Assembly (NCBI GenBank): GCA_964469165.1 | Contig: CAYXXZ010000061.1 | Span: 1 to 18,098 of the forward strand | Length of the DNA stretch: 18,098 nt | Direction of reading: 5' to 3' | DNA from: CAYXXZ01 sp964469165 | GTDB lineage: Bacteria > Pseudomonadota > Gammaproteobacteria > Pseudomonadales > Porticoccaceae | Shown here: positions 8,881 through 15,686 of the stretch, piece by piece | Layout: each line of letters opens with the position of its first letter | Numbering within the stretch: the first letter of the stretch is position 1 | Made by a program: the position numbers and the translations under genes | The notes under the pieces: generated by a model | The model's input: only the letters and a program-made list of their open reading frames with translations | What the model was told of the DNA's origin: nothing | Database searches by the model: none

Positions 8881-9663
8881 CTACCTCTGCGATGTTGCGG
8901 CGGCCTGGGCCGCCCGGCCCCGGGGGCCATGAAAATACGCCTGGATCCAATCATCGCGGGTTGCCGCGACAATCTCAAGCTCGTCTGCCACCACCACTTT
9001 CTTGCGGGCCAGTACCGCCACCCGGTCGCAAGTGGTGTACAGGGTGTCGAGGTCGTGGGTCACCAGAAACACGGTAAAACCGAAGGCATCGCGCAGGGTG
9101 AGCAGCAGCTGGTCGAAGGCTGCGGCACTGATGGGGTCGAGGCCCGCGGTGGGCTCATCCAGAAACAGCAGATCCGGATCCAGGGCGAGTGCGCGGGCCA
9201 GCGCGGCGCGCTTGATCATGCCGCCGGACAGTTCGGACGGCATCAGGTTGCCGGCGTGGGGCGGCAGACCTGCCAGTGCGAGCTTGGTGCGCGCGAGTTG
9301 TTCGGCATCGTCGCGGGCCAGGCCACCGTGTTCGATCAAGGGCAGGGCGACGTTTTCGGTGATCGTGAGTGACGAAAACAGCGCGCCGTTCTGAAACAGC
9401 ACGCCGATGTTGCGTTCCAGTTCCTGGCGGCGCGCGCCCTGTACGTTGAGGAAGTCTTCGCCGAACAGCCGCACTTCACCAGCGGCGGGGTGGATGAGGC
9501 CGATGATGGCGCGCAGCAGCACCGACTTGCCGGTGCCCGAACCACCCACGATACCGAGGATTTCGCCGCGCCTGACGTCGAGGTCGAGGCCTTCGTGCAC
9601 GACATTGCTGCCGAAACGGTTGCACAGGCCGCGCACCGCGATCGCGGGTGGCGGCGCGTTCAC
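8881..9663 (-). CDS. MlaF-type ABC transporter ATP-binding protein
   Basis: 260-residue nucleotide-binding subunit that powers the MCE lipid transporter on the cytoplasmic face of the inner membrane. Walker A GGSGTGKS is at 40-47, the Q-loop in LFQNGALFSSLT (Gln91), signature LSGGM at 145-149, Walker B LLFLDE at 165-170, D-loop AGLDP, and switch His203 in VTHDLDT. GALFSSLT after the Q-loop and the non-canonical LSGGM signature are typical of the MlaF/Ttg2A group. The start is GTG at 9663, overlapping the permease stop as GTGA. All catalytic residues are present. Confidence 0.95.
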   Translation of the reverse strand: MNAPPPAIAVRGLCNRFGSNVVHEGLDLDVRRGEILGIVGGSGTGKSVLLRAIIGLIHPAAGEVRLFGEDFLNVQGARRQELERNIGVLFQNGALFSSLTITENVALPLIEHGGLARDDAEQLARTKLALAGLPPHAGNLMPSELSGGMIKRAALARALALDPDLLFLDEPTAGLDPISAAAFDQLLLTLRDAFGFTVFLVTHDLDTLYTTCDRVAVLARKKVVVADELEIVAATRDDWIQAYFHGPRGRAAQAAATSQR

Positions 9664-10820
9664 CAGCCCATCTCCATGCAGAACAGGGCGATGATGGCGT
9701 CGAGCAGAATCACCACGAAAATGGATTGCACGACGCTGGATGTGGTGTGCTCTCCCACGGACTGGGCGCTGCCCGAGACCTTGAAGCCCTCCAGACAGCC
9801 GATCAGGGCAATCATGAAGGCGAACAGGGGCGCTTTTGCCATGCCGACGAAAAAATGCCGCACTGGTGTTTCATGAACGATGGTGAGATAGCGCGTGAGG
9901 GAAATATCGAGCGAAAACATCGCCACCATGGCGCCGCCGACGATCCCCGAGATCATGGCCAGGAAGGTCAGTAGCGGCAGCGTGACGAGCAGCGCCAGAA
10001 CGCGTGGCACCACCAGCAGCTCCAGAGGGCTGAGACCCAGAGTGCGCAGCGCGTCCAGCTCTTCGTTCACCTTCATGGAGCCCAGCTGCGCCGTGAAGGC
10101 GCTGGCGGTGCGACCGGCGAGCAGGATGGCGGTGAGCAGTACGCCGAACTCGCGCAGAAAGGAATAGGCCACCAGGTTCACGGTATAGATACTGGCGCCG
10201 AAATTGGCCAGCACCGTGGCGCCGAGAAAAGCTACCACCGCGCCCACCAGGAAGGTGAGCAGCGCGACGATGGACATTGCGTTGAGCCCGGTCTGCTGCA
10301 TCTGGGCCACCACTGCCGTGATGCGCCAGCGCGATGGCCTGACCGCCACGCGGCACAGGGTTGTGAGGGTCAGGCCCATGAAACCGGCCAGCACCACAAA
10401 GTTGCGCCAGCCGCGTTGCATCAGTTCGCCGAGACGCGCGACGCCGTCGAGCCAGTGTGATGGCGGCGGCGCGGCGGCTTCTTCGGTGGCGGCGGCTGTC
10501 GCCACCACCTGCAGCAGTCCCGCCAGCTCCGAAGAAAGCCCCGTGGCGGTGGGCAGCAGCGCGGCGAGGCGTTGCGCGCCGACGGCGCGACACAAGAGCG
10601 CGGCGCCGGCGGTGTCCAGCTGCTGCAGCGCCGTGAAATCCAGGCAGTCCGGAGAGGGGGGACTGTCAGCCAGGATGACTTCCTTCAGGTGCGGGTAGTC
10701 GGCCAGCGTCCAGTTGCCGGCAACGAAAAGGCAGGGCCCCTGTTCGCTCGCGACGGTGCGCAGGGTGCCGGATTTCGCGACTGTTGCCTTCTGGTCATCG
10801 CTACCGTGCGAGGCAATCAA
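9660..10820 (-). CDS. MlaE-family permease with N-terminal STAS domain
   Basis: 386-residue inner-membrane permease. Residues about 20-115 form a STAS domain containing LDFTALQQLDTAGAALL, corresponding to a fused MlaB. Residues about 125-386 form the MlaE domain, with hydrophobic helices and the family hallmark AGRTASAFTAQLGSMKVNEE followed by DALRTLGLSPLELLVVPR. In E. coli the STAS protein MlaB is separate and stabilises the ATPase; here it is fused, as in several non-enteric MlaE proteins. The start is TTG at 10820, chosen because AAGGAG lies 8 nt upstream. It is the first gene of the six-gene operon. Confidence 0.94.
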   Translation of the reverse strand: MIASHGSDDQKATVAKSGTLRTVASEQGPCLFVAGNWTLADYPHLKEVILADSPPSPDCLDFTALQQLDTAGAALLCRAVGAQRLAALLPTATGLSSELAGLLQVVATAAATEEAAAPPPSHWLDGVARLGELMQRGWRNFVVLAGFMGLTLTTLCRVAVRPSRWRITAVVAQMQQTGLNAMSIVALLTFLVGAVVAFLGATVLANFGASIYTVNLVAYSFLREFGVLLTAILLAGRTASAFTAQLGSMKVNEELDALRTLGLSPLELLVVPRVLALLVTLPLLTFLAMISGIVGGAMVAMFSLDISLTRYLTIVHETPVRHFFVGMAKAPLFAFMIALIGCLEGFKVSGSAQSVGEHTTSSVVQSIFVVILLDAIIALFCMEMGW

Positions 10821-10828
10821 CTCCCCGA

Positions 10829-10834
10829 CTCCTT
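10829..10834 (-). promoter_or_regulatory. Ribosome binding site supporting the TTG start of the permease
   Basis: On the minus strand, AAGGAG is followed by 8 bases and then TTG at 10820-10818. The strong Shine-Dalgarno at ideal spacing is the main reason for accepting a TTG start. Confidence 0.75.
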
Positions 10835-10858
10835 GTTCTGTGAATGCATCTGCTCGCC

Positions 10859-10864
10859 ATCATA
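10859..10864 (-). promoter_or_regulatory. Candidate -10 for the lipid-transport/tam operon
   Basis: TATGAT on the minus strand (5/6 to the sigma-70 -10) lies about 40 nt upstream of the permease TTG, within the 144-bp space between the M13 peptidase stop and the operon. No good -35 is visible at 16-18 bp (TTCCGC at 17 bp is poor), so an activator or other sigma factor may be involved. No sigma-E-type GGAACTT was seen. Confidence 0.35.
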
Positions 10865-10932
10865 CCCGGATTGCCGGAAGCGCGGAATCAGGGCTGATGC
10901 GCGCGGCGCGATAAACATTGAAGTCGCAAGCA

Positions 10933-10958
10933 GGCGGTTTGCAAGTTCGCAAGCCGCC
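10933..10958 (-). terminator. Stem-loop after the M13 peptidase gene
   Basis: GGCGGTTTGC (10933-10942) and GCAAGCCGCC (10949-10958) are inverted repeats with one wobble position and a 6-base loop, 7 bp beyond the peptidase stop. The downstream minus-strand sequence is not a clear U tract, so intrinsic termination is possible but unproven; it separates this gene from the lipid-transport operon. Confidence 0.5.
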
Positions 10959-10964
10959 GGGCGA

Positions 10965-13156
10965 TCACCAGATGCGGATGCGCTTGCGTGGCGGTTTGTA
11001 CATGGCGTCGCCGGGTTCGGTGTCGAAGGCCTCGTGGTAACCGTCGATGTTTTCCACCACGCCGTTGACGCGAAATTCCGGTTGCGAGTGGGGGCCGGTC
11101 TTGAGCAGCTGGCTCACCAGTTCATCGCGACGCTTGACGCGCCAGGCCTGAGCCCAGCCGAGGAAGACCCGCTGGTAGCCGGTGTAGCCGTCGATCAGCG
11201 CCGGCTCGCGACCGTCGAGCGACAGCAGATATGCCTGCCAGGCCATGCCCAGGCCGCCGAGATCGCCGATATTTTCGCCGAGGGTCAGTTCGCCGTTGGT
11301 GAACTGGCCGGGTAGCGGTTCGTACTGGCTGTACTGCGCGGCCAGTTTTTTGCCCAGGGCGTCGAAGTGTTGCCGGTCTTCGTCGCTCCACCAGTTGTTG
11401 AGGTTGCCCCGACCGTCGTAGCGGCTGCCCTGATCGTCGAAGCCGTGACCGATCTCGTGACCGATGACGCCGCCGATGGCGCCATAGTTGACGGCGTCGT
11501 CCGCCGCCATGTTGAAGAACGGCGGCTGCAGGATAGCGGCGGGAAACACGATCTCGTTCATGCTGGGGCTGTAATAGGCGTTGACGATCTGCGGTGGCAT
11601 GAACCATTCGTCCCTGTCCACCGCCTCGCCGAGGCGCTCCACGTCGCGCTGGTGCTGCCACGCATTGATGCGCTGGATATTGCCCACCAGATCGCCGGCT
11701 TCGAGTTCCAGGGCGCTGTAGTCGCGCCACTTGTCCGGGTAGCCGATTTTGGTATTGAAGGCCGCCAGCTTGTCCAGGGCGCGTGCCCGCGTGGCCGGGG
11801 TCATCCAGGGCAGGTCGCTGATGGCGTCGTGAAAGGCCTGTTTGAGATTGGCGACAAGCTCCTNNNNNNNNNNNNNNNNNNNNNNNNNNNNNNNNNNNNN
11901 NNNNNNNNNNNNNNNNNNNNNNNNNNNNNNNNNNNNNNNNNNNNNNNNNNNNNNNNNNNNNNNGGCAGGTCGCTGATGGCGTCGTGAAAGGCCTGTTTGA
12001 GATTGGCGACAAGCTCCTCCATGCGCGCCCGCGCCTGCGGCGGGAAGTGCTTTTCGACATACAGCTCACCCAGGGCTTCGCCGATGGCGCCGTTCATATA
12101 GCTGATGGCGCGCTGCCACTGGGGTTCCTGCTCGGAGGTGCCGCGCAGCAGCTTGCCGTAAAAGGCGAAGTGGGCCTCGTCGAAAGCCGTGCCCAGATAG
12201 GGCGCATAGGCATTGAGCAGCTGCAGCTTCAGATAATCCTGCCACTGAACCACAGGTGTCTGCGTGACGATTTCGTGAAGCGCAGCGACGAAATCCGGCT
12301 GGCGCACCACATAGTGAGGCTGTCCGCTGATATCCAAATCAGCGAAAAAAGTGTGCCACGTCGGTGCCAGGGTGTCCAGCAGGGCGTTGCCACTGAACGG
12401 ATTGTAGGTTTTCTCCGCATCACGGTTGGCCACCCGGGTCCAGTGGTGTTCGGCGAGGCGGGTCTCGAGGTCGATGGTTGCGGCCACCACTTCGGTGGCA
12501 TCCTCGCTGTCGCCGCTCAATTCGAGCAGGCGCAGCAGGTAGCTGCGGTAACCGTCTCTCAGCTTCTGGCTTTGCTCGCCGCCGTCGAAGTAGTAGTCGC
12601 GGTCGGGCATGCCGAGTCCTCCCTGGGACAGGTACACGGCATAGCGCGCCGAGTCCTTGCGATCCTGGCCGATACCGACCGCGAGAGGCGTGGTGACGCC
12701 GCGCCGCGCCAGGTGCGCGAACAGGGCGGGGAGCTCATCATGGCTTTGCAGTGCAGCGATGGCTGCCATGTCATCGGCGAGGGCGTCCAGCCTTGTTTCG
12801 GCCGCACTGTCGGCATCGAGAAGGTCTTGATAAAGCGTGCTGACGAGTTTCTCGTTGTGGCTCTGCGGGTTTTCCTGAACGGTCTCGATGATGTCCTTGA
12901 GCTGATGGAGCGTCCGCTCGCGCAACACATCGAAGCTGCCCCAGGAGGCCTTGTCGGCGGGGATTTCCGTGTCGCGCAGCCAGGCGCCGTTGACGTGCAG
13001 AAAGAGATTGTCCTGCGGGCGAATGGCGGGGTCCATGCCCTCGCGTTCAATGCCCGACAGCGGCATGCTTGCCGCAGGGCCGGGCTGATCGGGAGTACAG
13101 GCGCTGAGAACTGCCACGAGGCCCAGCGTGCTCAGAAACAGGGGGGCGATTTTCAT
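10965..13156 (-). CDS. M13 (PepO/neprilysin-type) metallopeptidase lipoprotein, interrupted by an assembly gap
   Basis: Zinc endopeptidase of the M13 family, predicted to be lipid-anchored in the envelope. The ATG at 13156 gives MKIAPLFLSTLGLVAVLSAC, with lipobox LSAC and lipidated Cys20. M13 landmarks are DNLFLHVNGAWL near the N-terminus, VNAYYSP and NEIVFPAAILQPPFF in the C-terminal half, zinc motif HEIGH (about 515-519), and GENIGDLGG carrying the third ligand (Glu about 576). The end is RKRIRIW. A 100-N run at 11864-11963 is flanked by identical 55-bp copies. Removing one copy plus the Ns (155 bp) joins the two frames as SDLPWMTPATRARAL and gives an unbroken 678-residue protein of normal family length, so this is not a pseudogene. 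No Shine-Dalgarno is obvious before the ATG. An earlier in-frame start at 13234 would bury the lipobox and was rejected. Confidence 0.93.
11809..11863. repeat. 55-bp direct repeat, copy 1 (left of the N gap)
   Basis: Identical to 11964-12018. It ends exactly at the first N and lies inside the M13 peptidase coding region, so it is most likely the same genomic bases present at the ends of two contigs. Confidence 0.97.
11864..11963. other. Run of 100 N (scaffold gap of arbitrary size)
   Basis: Exactly 100 unknown bases, the usual placeholder for a gap of unknown length. The flanking 55-bp duplication and the restored reading frame show that the real gap is probably zero, with overlapping contig ends. 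Confidence 0.98.
11964..12018. repeat. 55-bp direct repeat, copy 2 (right of the N gap)
   Basis: Identical to 11809-11863. It starts at the first base after the Ns and continues straight into the N-terminal part of the M13 peptidase gene. Confidence 0.97.
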
Positions 13157-13296
13157 TGAAGTTACAACTGCTTGCGTTGGACGATGGCTGACGGTACCCA
13201 AGGGAAGACGGGATTGCAACTGCCGCCGCAGCATGCATTGCGGGCCGCTTTGCCGGACAATGTCGACCGTGGCAAAGCAAGGTCGTGGAGTAGAAG
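13157..13296. other. Divergent intergenic region
   Basis: 140 bp between the minus-strand M13 peptidase and the plus-strand SDR gene. It must carry promoters for both, but no convincing -35/-10 pair stands out on either strand. The only clear signal is GGAG at 13287-13290, six bases before the SDR ATG. Confidence 0.5.
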
Positions 13297-14181
13297 ATGG
13301 CGCAACGGGTGGGAGTTCTGGGAGCCAGGGGCTTTACCGGGTCGGAGGTGGTCCAGGCGCTGCGGATACGGGGGTGCGAGGTGGCCGCCTTCGCACGGGA
13401 GCTGCCTGACGTCAGCGCGCAGGGCGATGCGGGGCTGTCATGGCAGCGCCTGGGTGACGAGACCTCAGTGGTACTTGACGCCTGGGTGTGCACGGCGCCG
13501 ATCTGGGAACTGCACGCATACTTTCCGCTCATCGAAGCGTCGGGCGCACGCCGCCTGGTGGTGCTGTCGTCCACGAGCCGCTTCAGCAAGGCGGGTTCGG
13601 CGGACTTTCAGGAACGAGAGCTCGTTGAGAATCTGATACAAGGGGAAGAGCAGGTACAGCACTGGGCGCAAACGCAGGGTATCTCCTGGGTGATTCTGCG
13701 TCCCACGATGATTTACGGGTGCGGGCGCGATCACAACGTCAGCTCGCTGTTGCGCGTCATTCGCCGCTTCGGCTTCCTGCCGCTGCTGGGGCGCGCGGTG
13801 GGCTTGCGCCAGCCGATTCACGTGGAGGATGTGGCGCAGGCCTGTATCGCTGCGGTGTTCTCGGGTGCGGCGGCGAATCGCGCCTACAACCTGTCGGGGG
13901 GTGAAACCCTCAGTTACAGGCAGCTGTGCGAGCGCCTTTTTCATGCGCTCGGGCGCCGCCCGCGCCTGGCGTCGCTGCCGCTATTTCTGTTTCGCCTGGT
14001 CAAGCCGCTGATCCGGTTCATGCCGCGCCGTCTGCGCTGGCTGGCGGACATGGTCGAGCGCATGAATCAGGATCTGGTGTTCGATCACGGCGATGCGGCT
14101 CGCGACCTGAATTTCAGGCCGCGCCCCTTCGCGCTGTCCGGGGACGATCTGGTGGATCGCTCCAACCGCATCGTGCCCTGA
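13297..14181 (+). CDS. SDR-family NAD(P)-dependent epimerase/dehydratase-like protein, atypical active site
   Basis: 294-residue protein with a Rossmann fold. The dinucleotide-binding glycine motif GARGFTG is at 9-15 after a short beta strand. Later extended-SDR landmarks are RRLVVLSSTSRFS, WVILRPTMIYG, QPIHVEDVAQACIAAV and YNLSGGETLSYRQLC. The usual catalytic Tyr-x3-Lys is not visible after the SSTS segment; FQERELVENLI stands where it would be expected. It may therefore be a non-classical SDR that binds a nucleotide without standard dehydrogenase chemistry. The substrate cannot be predicted. The C-terminus has basic, hydrophobic stretches (LPLFLFRLVKPLIRFMPRRL) that might contact the membrane. 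ATG with GGAG at 6-base spacing. The DUF2058 gene follows 71 bp later and may be co-transcribed. Confidence 0.85.
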   Translation: MAQRVGVLGARGFTGSEVVQALRIRGCEVAAFARELPDVSAQGDAGLSWQRLGDETSVVLDAWVCTAPIWELHAYFPLIEASGARRLVVLSSTSRFSKAGSADFQERELVENLIQGEEQVQHWAQTQGISWVILRPTMIYGCGRDHNVSSLLRVIRRFGFLPLLGRAVGLRQPIHVEDVAQACIAAVFSGAAANRAYNLSGGETLSYRQLCERLFHALGRRPRLASLPLFLFRLVKPLIRFMPRRLRWLADMVERMNQDLVFDHGDAARDLNFRPRPFALSGDDLVDRSNRIVP

Positions 14182-14252
14182 TGCGCCGCGCAGGCTTGCC
14201 TGGCGCAGGGCCGCTGCCGATAATGAGCGGCTCCCAGATCATCGAGGTAGCC

Positions 14253-14795
14253 ATGGCATCCCTGCAGGATCAATTGCTCAAGGCGGGCGTTGTTGACAAG
14301 AAGAAGGCCAAACAGGTCAAACATGAAAAACACAAGGCCATAAAGCAAGGCAAGGGCACAGCGGTGTCTGCCGACGACGTCAAGGAGCGGGCGCGCCTGG
14401 CGCTTGCCGAGAAGGCCGCCCGCGATCGCGAGATCAATCTGCAGCGCCAGCGCGAGGCGGAGGTCAGGGCCATCGCGGCGCAAGTGCGCCAGCTGATCGA
14501 GATGAACCGCGTTCCACGCGAACGGGGCGATGTGCCTTATCAGTTCACGGATGGCAAGAAAATCAAAAAGCTCCACGTCAGTGACAAACACCATCGCCAG
14601 TTGACGGTGGGTACCCTGGCCATTGCACGGCTGGACGACGATTTCGTGTTGATTCCCGCCGTGGTCGCCGAAAAGATACTGCTTCGCGACGAGGCCGCCA
14701 TCGCAGTGCTCAACAAACGCAGCGCCGAGGCGGTGGAAGAGGACGAGGAAGACCCCTACGCGGCCTACCAGATTCCCGACGATCTCATGTGGTGA
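14253..14795 (+). CDS. DUF2058 family protein (YaiL type)
   Basis: 180-residue cytoplasmic protein of a family widespread in gammaproteobacteria (E. coli YaiL is about the same size) and without an established function; a nucleic-acid-associated role has been suggested from its basic character. The N-terminus MASLQDQLLKAGVVDKKKAK with its Lys-rich run is the family hallmark. A charged helical, probably coiled-coil segment covers about 46-80. The core YQFTDGKKIKKLHVSD and LARLDDDFVLIP-like strand (here IARLDDDFVLIP) follow, then an acidic tail (EAVEEDEEDPYAAYQIPDD). The start at 14253 is supported by GAGG at 14244-14247, five bases upstream, and by family length; the frame is open upstream, but that part looks non-coding. 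Confidence 0.92.
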   Translation: MASLQDQLLKAGVVDKKKAKQVKHEKHKAIKQGKGTAVSADDVKERARLALAEKAARDREINLQRQREAEVRAIAAQVRQLIEMNRVPRERGDVPYQFTDGKKIKKLHVSDKHHRQLTVGTLAIARLDDDFVLIPAVVAEKILLRDEAAIAVLNKRSAEAVEEDEEDPYAAYQIPDDLMW

Positions 14796-14808
14796 GCTGC
14801 CCGTCTTT

Positions 14809-15009
14809 TCAGGATTGCAGGTTGCGGTAGATTTCCAGGATCAGATAGACCCACAGCGCCAGGGCCAGCGCCAGGCGAAACGGTTTTCGAGCAGGGGGCC
14901 TGGGGGGAGTCTTGTCCTGTCTCAGGATATGGTGAGAGCCGCAAGCCGGGCACATCCCCTGCTTGAAGAACGCGCCCTCGAAACTGCACGCCTTGCACTT
15001 GTAGATCAT
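14809..15009 (-). CDS. Small zinc-ribbon membrane protein
   Basis: 66-residue protein. Two CxxC pairs, CKAC (Cys5, Cys8) and CPAC (Cys20, Cys23), form a rubredoxin/zinc-ribbon knuckle. A proline-rich basic linker follows (TPPRPPARKP), then one hydrophobic helix at about 45-60 (FRLALALALWVYLILEI). It looks like a cytoplasmic metal-binding head on a single membrane anchor. I know no function for it. It converges on the DUF2058 gene with only 13 bp between stops. The ATG at 15009 is chosen because the zinc ribbon begins immediately; AGGA lies only one base upstream, too close, so translation signals are weak. The open frame continues upstream, but that part has no protein-like character. Confidence 0.75.
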   Translation of the reverse strand: MIYKCKACSFEGAFFKQGMCPACGSHHILRQDKTPPRPPARKPFRLALALALWVYLILEIYRNLQS

Positions 15010-15095
15010 GTCCTTTTGGTCCGCGTCTGTTCTTTCGCTTTTGGGTCGGATTGTGCCGCTTTTGCGCGCCTGAACACAATGCGCGTGACACAAAG

Positions 15096-15122
15096 TTGAC
15101 GCGCGTACAAGGTTCCTATACT
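15096..15122 (+). promoter_or_regulatory. Sigma-70-type promoter for the 114-aa gene
   Basis: TTGACG (15096-15101, 5/6) and TATACT (15117-15122, 5/6) are 15 bp apart; shifting the -10 to TACTTT (15119-15124) gives a 17-bp spacer. It lies about 57 bp before the ATG at 15179. A short inverted repeat, CGGTCG / CGACCG (15148-15153 and 15159-15164), sits just before the ribosome binding site and could form a leader hairpin. Confidence 0.55.
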
Positions 15123-15178
15123 TTCCAGGGTCTGTTGATAATAGCGACGGTCGAACGACGACCGCAGGAGAATAAAAT

Positions 15179-15523
15179 ATGGGCACCATGACACTGGATC
15201 TGGAAGGTTGGCGCAAGGTCGGCGCAGCGGGCGAGCGTATGCCGGTCCACAACATTCATCTCCACGTGAGCGAAGAATGCCACTTGCGCCTTGAAGAGGC
15301 GGAAGAGCGGCTGCGTCGCAATGCGGAAAGGGAAATGTTTCTCGACATCAATCCCGACGAACTGGAACTGGCGGTCTCGCCGGACTGCGGCAGCATCAGC
15401 GATTGTCAGCTGCGCGTTTACTACAACCCCCAAAATGAACGCTGCCACTTCCACTTGGTGGGCAGGGCGCAAGGCGGCGATTTGGTGTATTCCAACGCGG
15501 TGCTGGTCGAAGCATTGATGTAA
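15179..15523 (+). CDS. Hypothetical protein, 114 residues, unrecognised
   Basis: I do not recognise the family. The gene looks real: AGGAG (15166-15170) sits 8 bases before the ATG, there is a promoter-like pair upstream, and codon use resembles the neighbours. No signal peptide or membrane segment is present, so it is probably cytoplasmic. A His-rich strand PVHNIHLHV (about 22-30) leads to a charged helix LRLEEAEERLRRNAEREMFL, then an acidic stretch INPDELELAVSPDC and strands CQLRVYYNP and CHFHLVGRA. Five cysteines and several histidines (EECH, CHFH) might bind metal, but the spacing matches no motif I know. The alpha/beta order superficially recalls small ribosome-associated factors, without supporting motifs. 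It is divergent from the zinc-ribbon gene. Confidence 0.8.
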   Translation: MGTMTLDLEGWRKVGAAGERMPVHNIHLHVSEECHLRLEEAEERLRRNAEREMFLDINPDELELAVSPDCGSISDCQLRVYYNPQNERCHFHLVGRAQGGDLVYSNAVLVEALM

Positions 15524-15581
15524 GGATGCCGCATGCCGCGCGCTACTGAGTTGAGGCGCGGTATTGTTGCGAGCGAGACCA

Positions 15582-15620
15582 CCCTGCTGCCGTCCCGATG
15601 AAAAAAGGGCTTCAGCAGGG
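15582..15620 (+). terminator. Stem-loop downstream of the 114-aa gene
   Basis: CCCTGCTG (15582-15589) pairs perfectly with CAGCAGGG (15613-15620), and an inner CCC/GGG pair can extend the stem. No U tract follows, so it could be a factor-dependent terminator or 3' stabiliser. Confidence 0.4.
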
Positions 15621-15644
15621 TTCGCCGATACCCCGATGAATAGG

Positions 15645-15650
15645 TAGAAT
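15645..15650 (+). promoter_or_regulatory. Candidate -10 for the lytic transglycosylase gene
   Basis: TAGAAT (5/6 to -10) ends 36 bp before the ATG at 15687. No good -35 is seen; TTCGCC at an 18-bp spacing is weak. Confidence 0.35.
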
Positions 15651-15686
15651 GGTCGTCACCAGTCAGTCGTCGGGGGGTATCTCGCC

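Noticed and set aside
10965..13156. M13 peptidase as a frameshifted pseudogene or two genes
   Set aside because: The apparent break coincides exactly with the N run and its duplicated 55-bp flanks; collapsing them restores one frame and normal length.
13926..14252. Upstream extension of the DUF2058 protein to 289 residues
   Set aside because: The extension overlaps the SDR gene in another frame and is Arg/Gly/Ala-rich without structure; the ATG at 14253 has a ribosome binding site and gives the family length.
15010..15255. Longer N-terminus for the zinc-ribbon protein
   Set aside because: It would overlap the start of the divergent 114-aa gene and its promoter, and the added residues show no conserved pattern.
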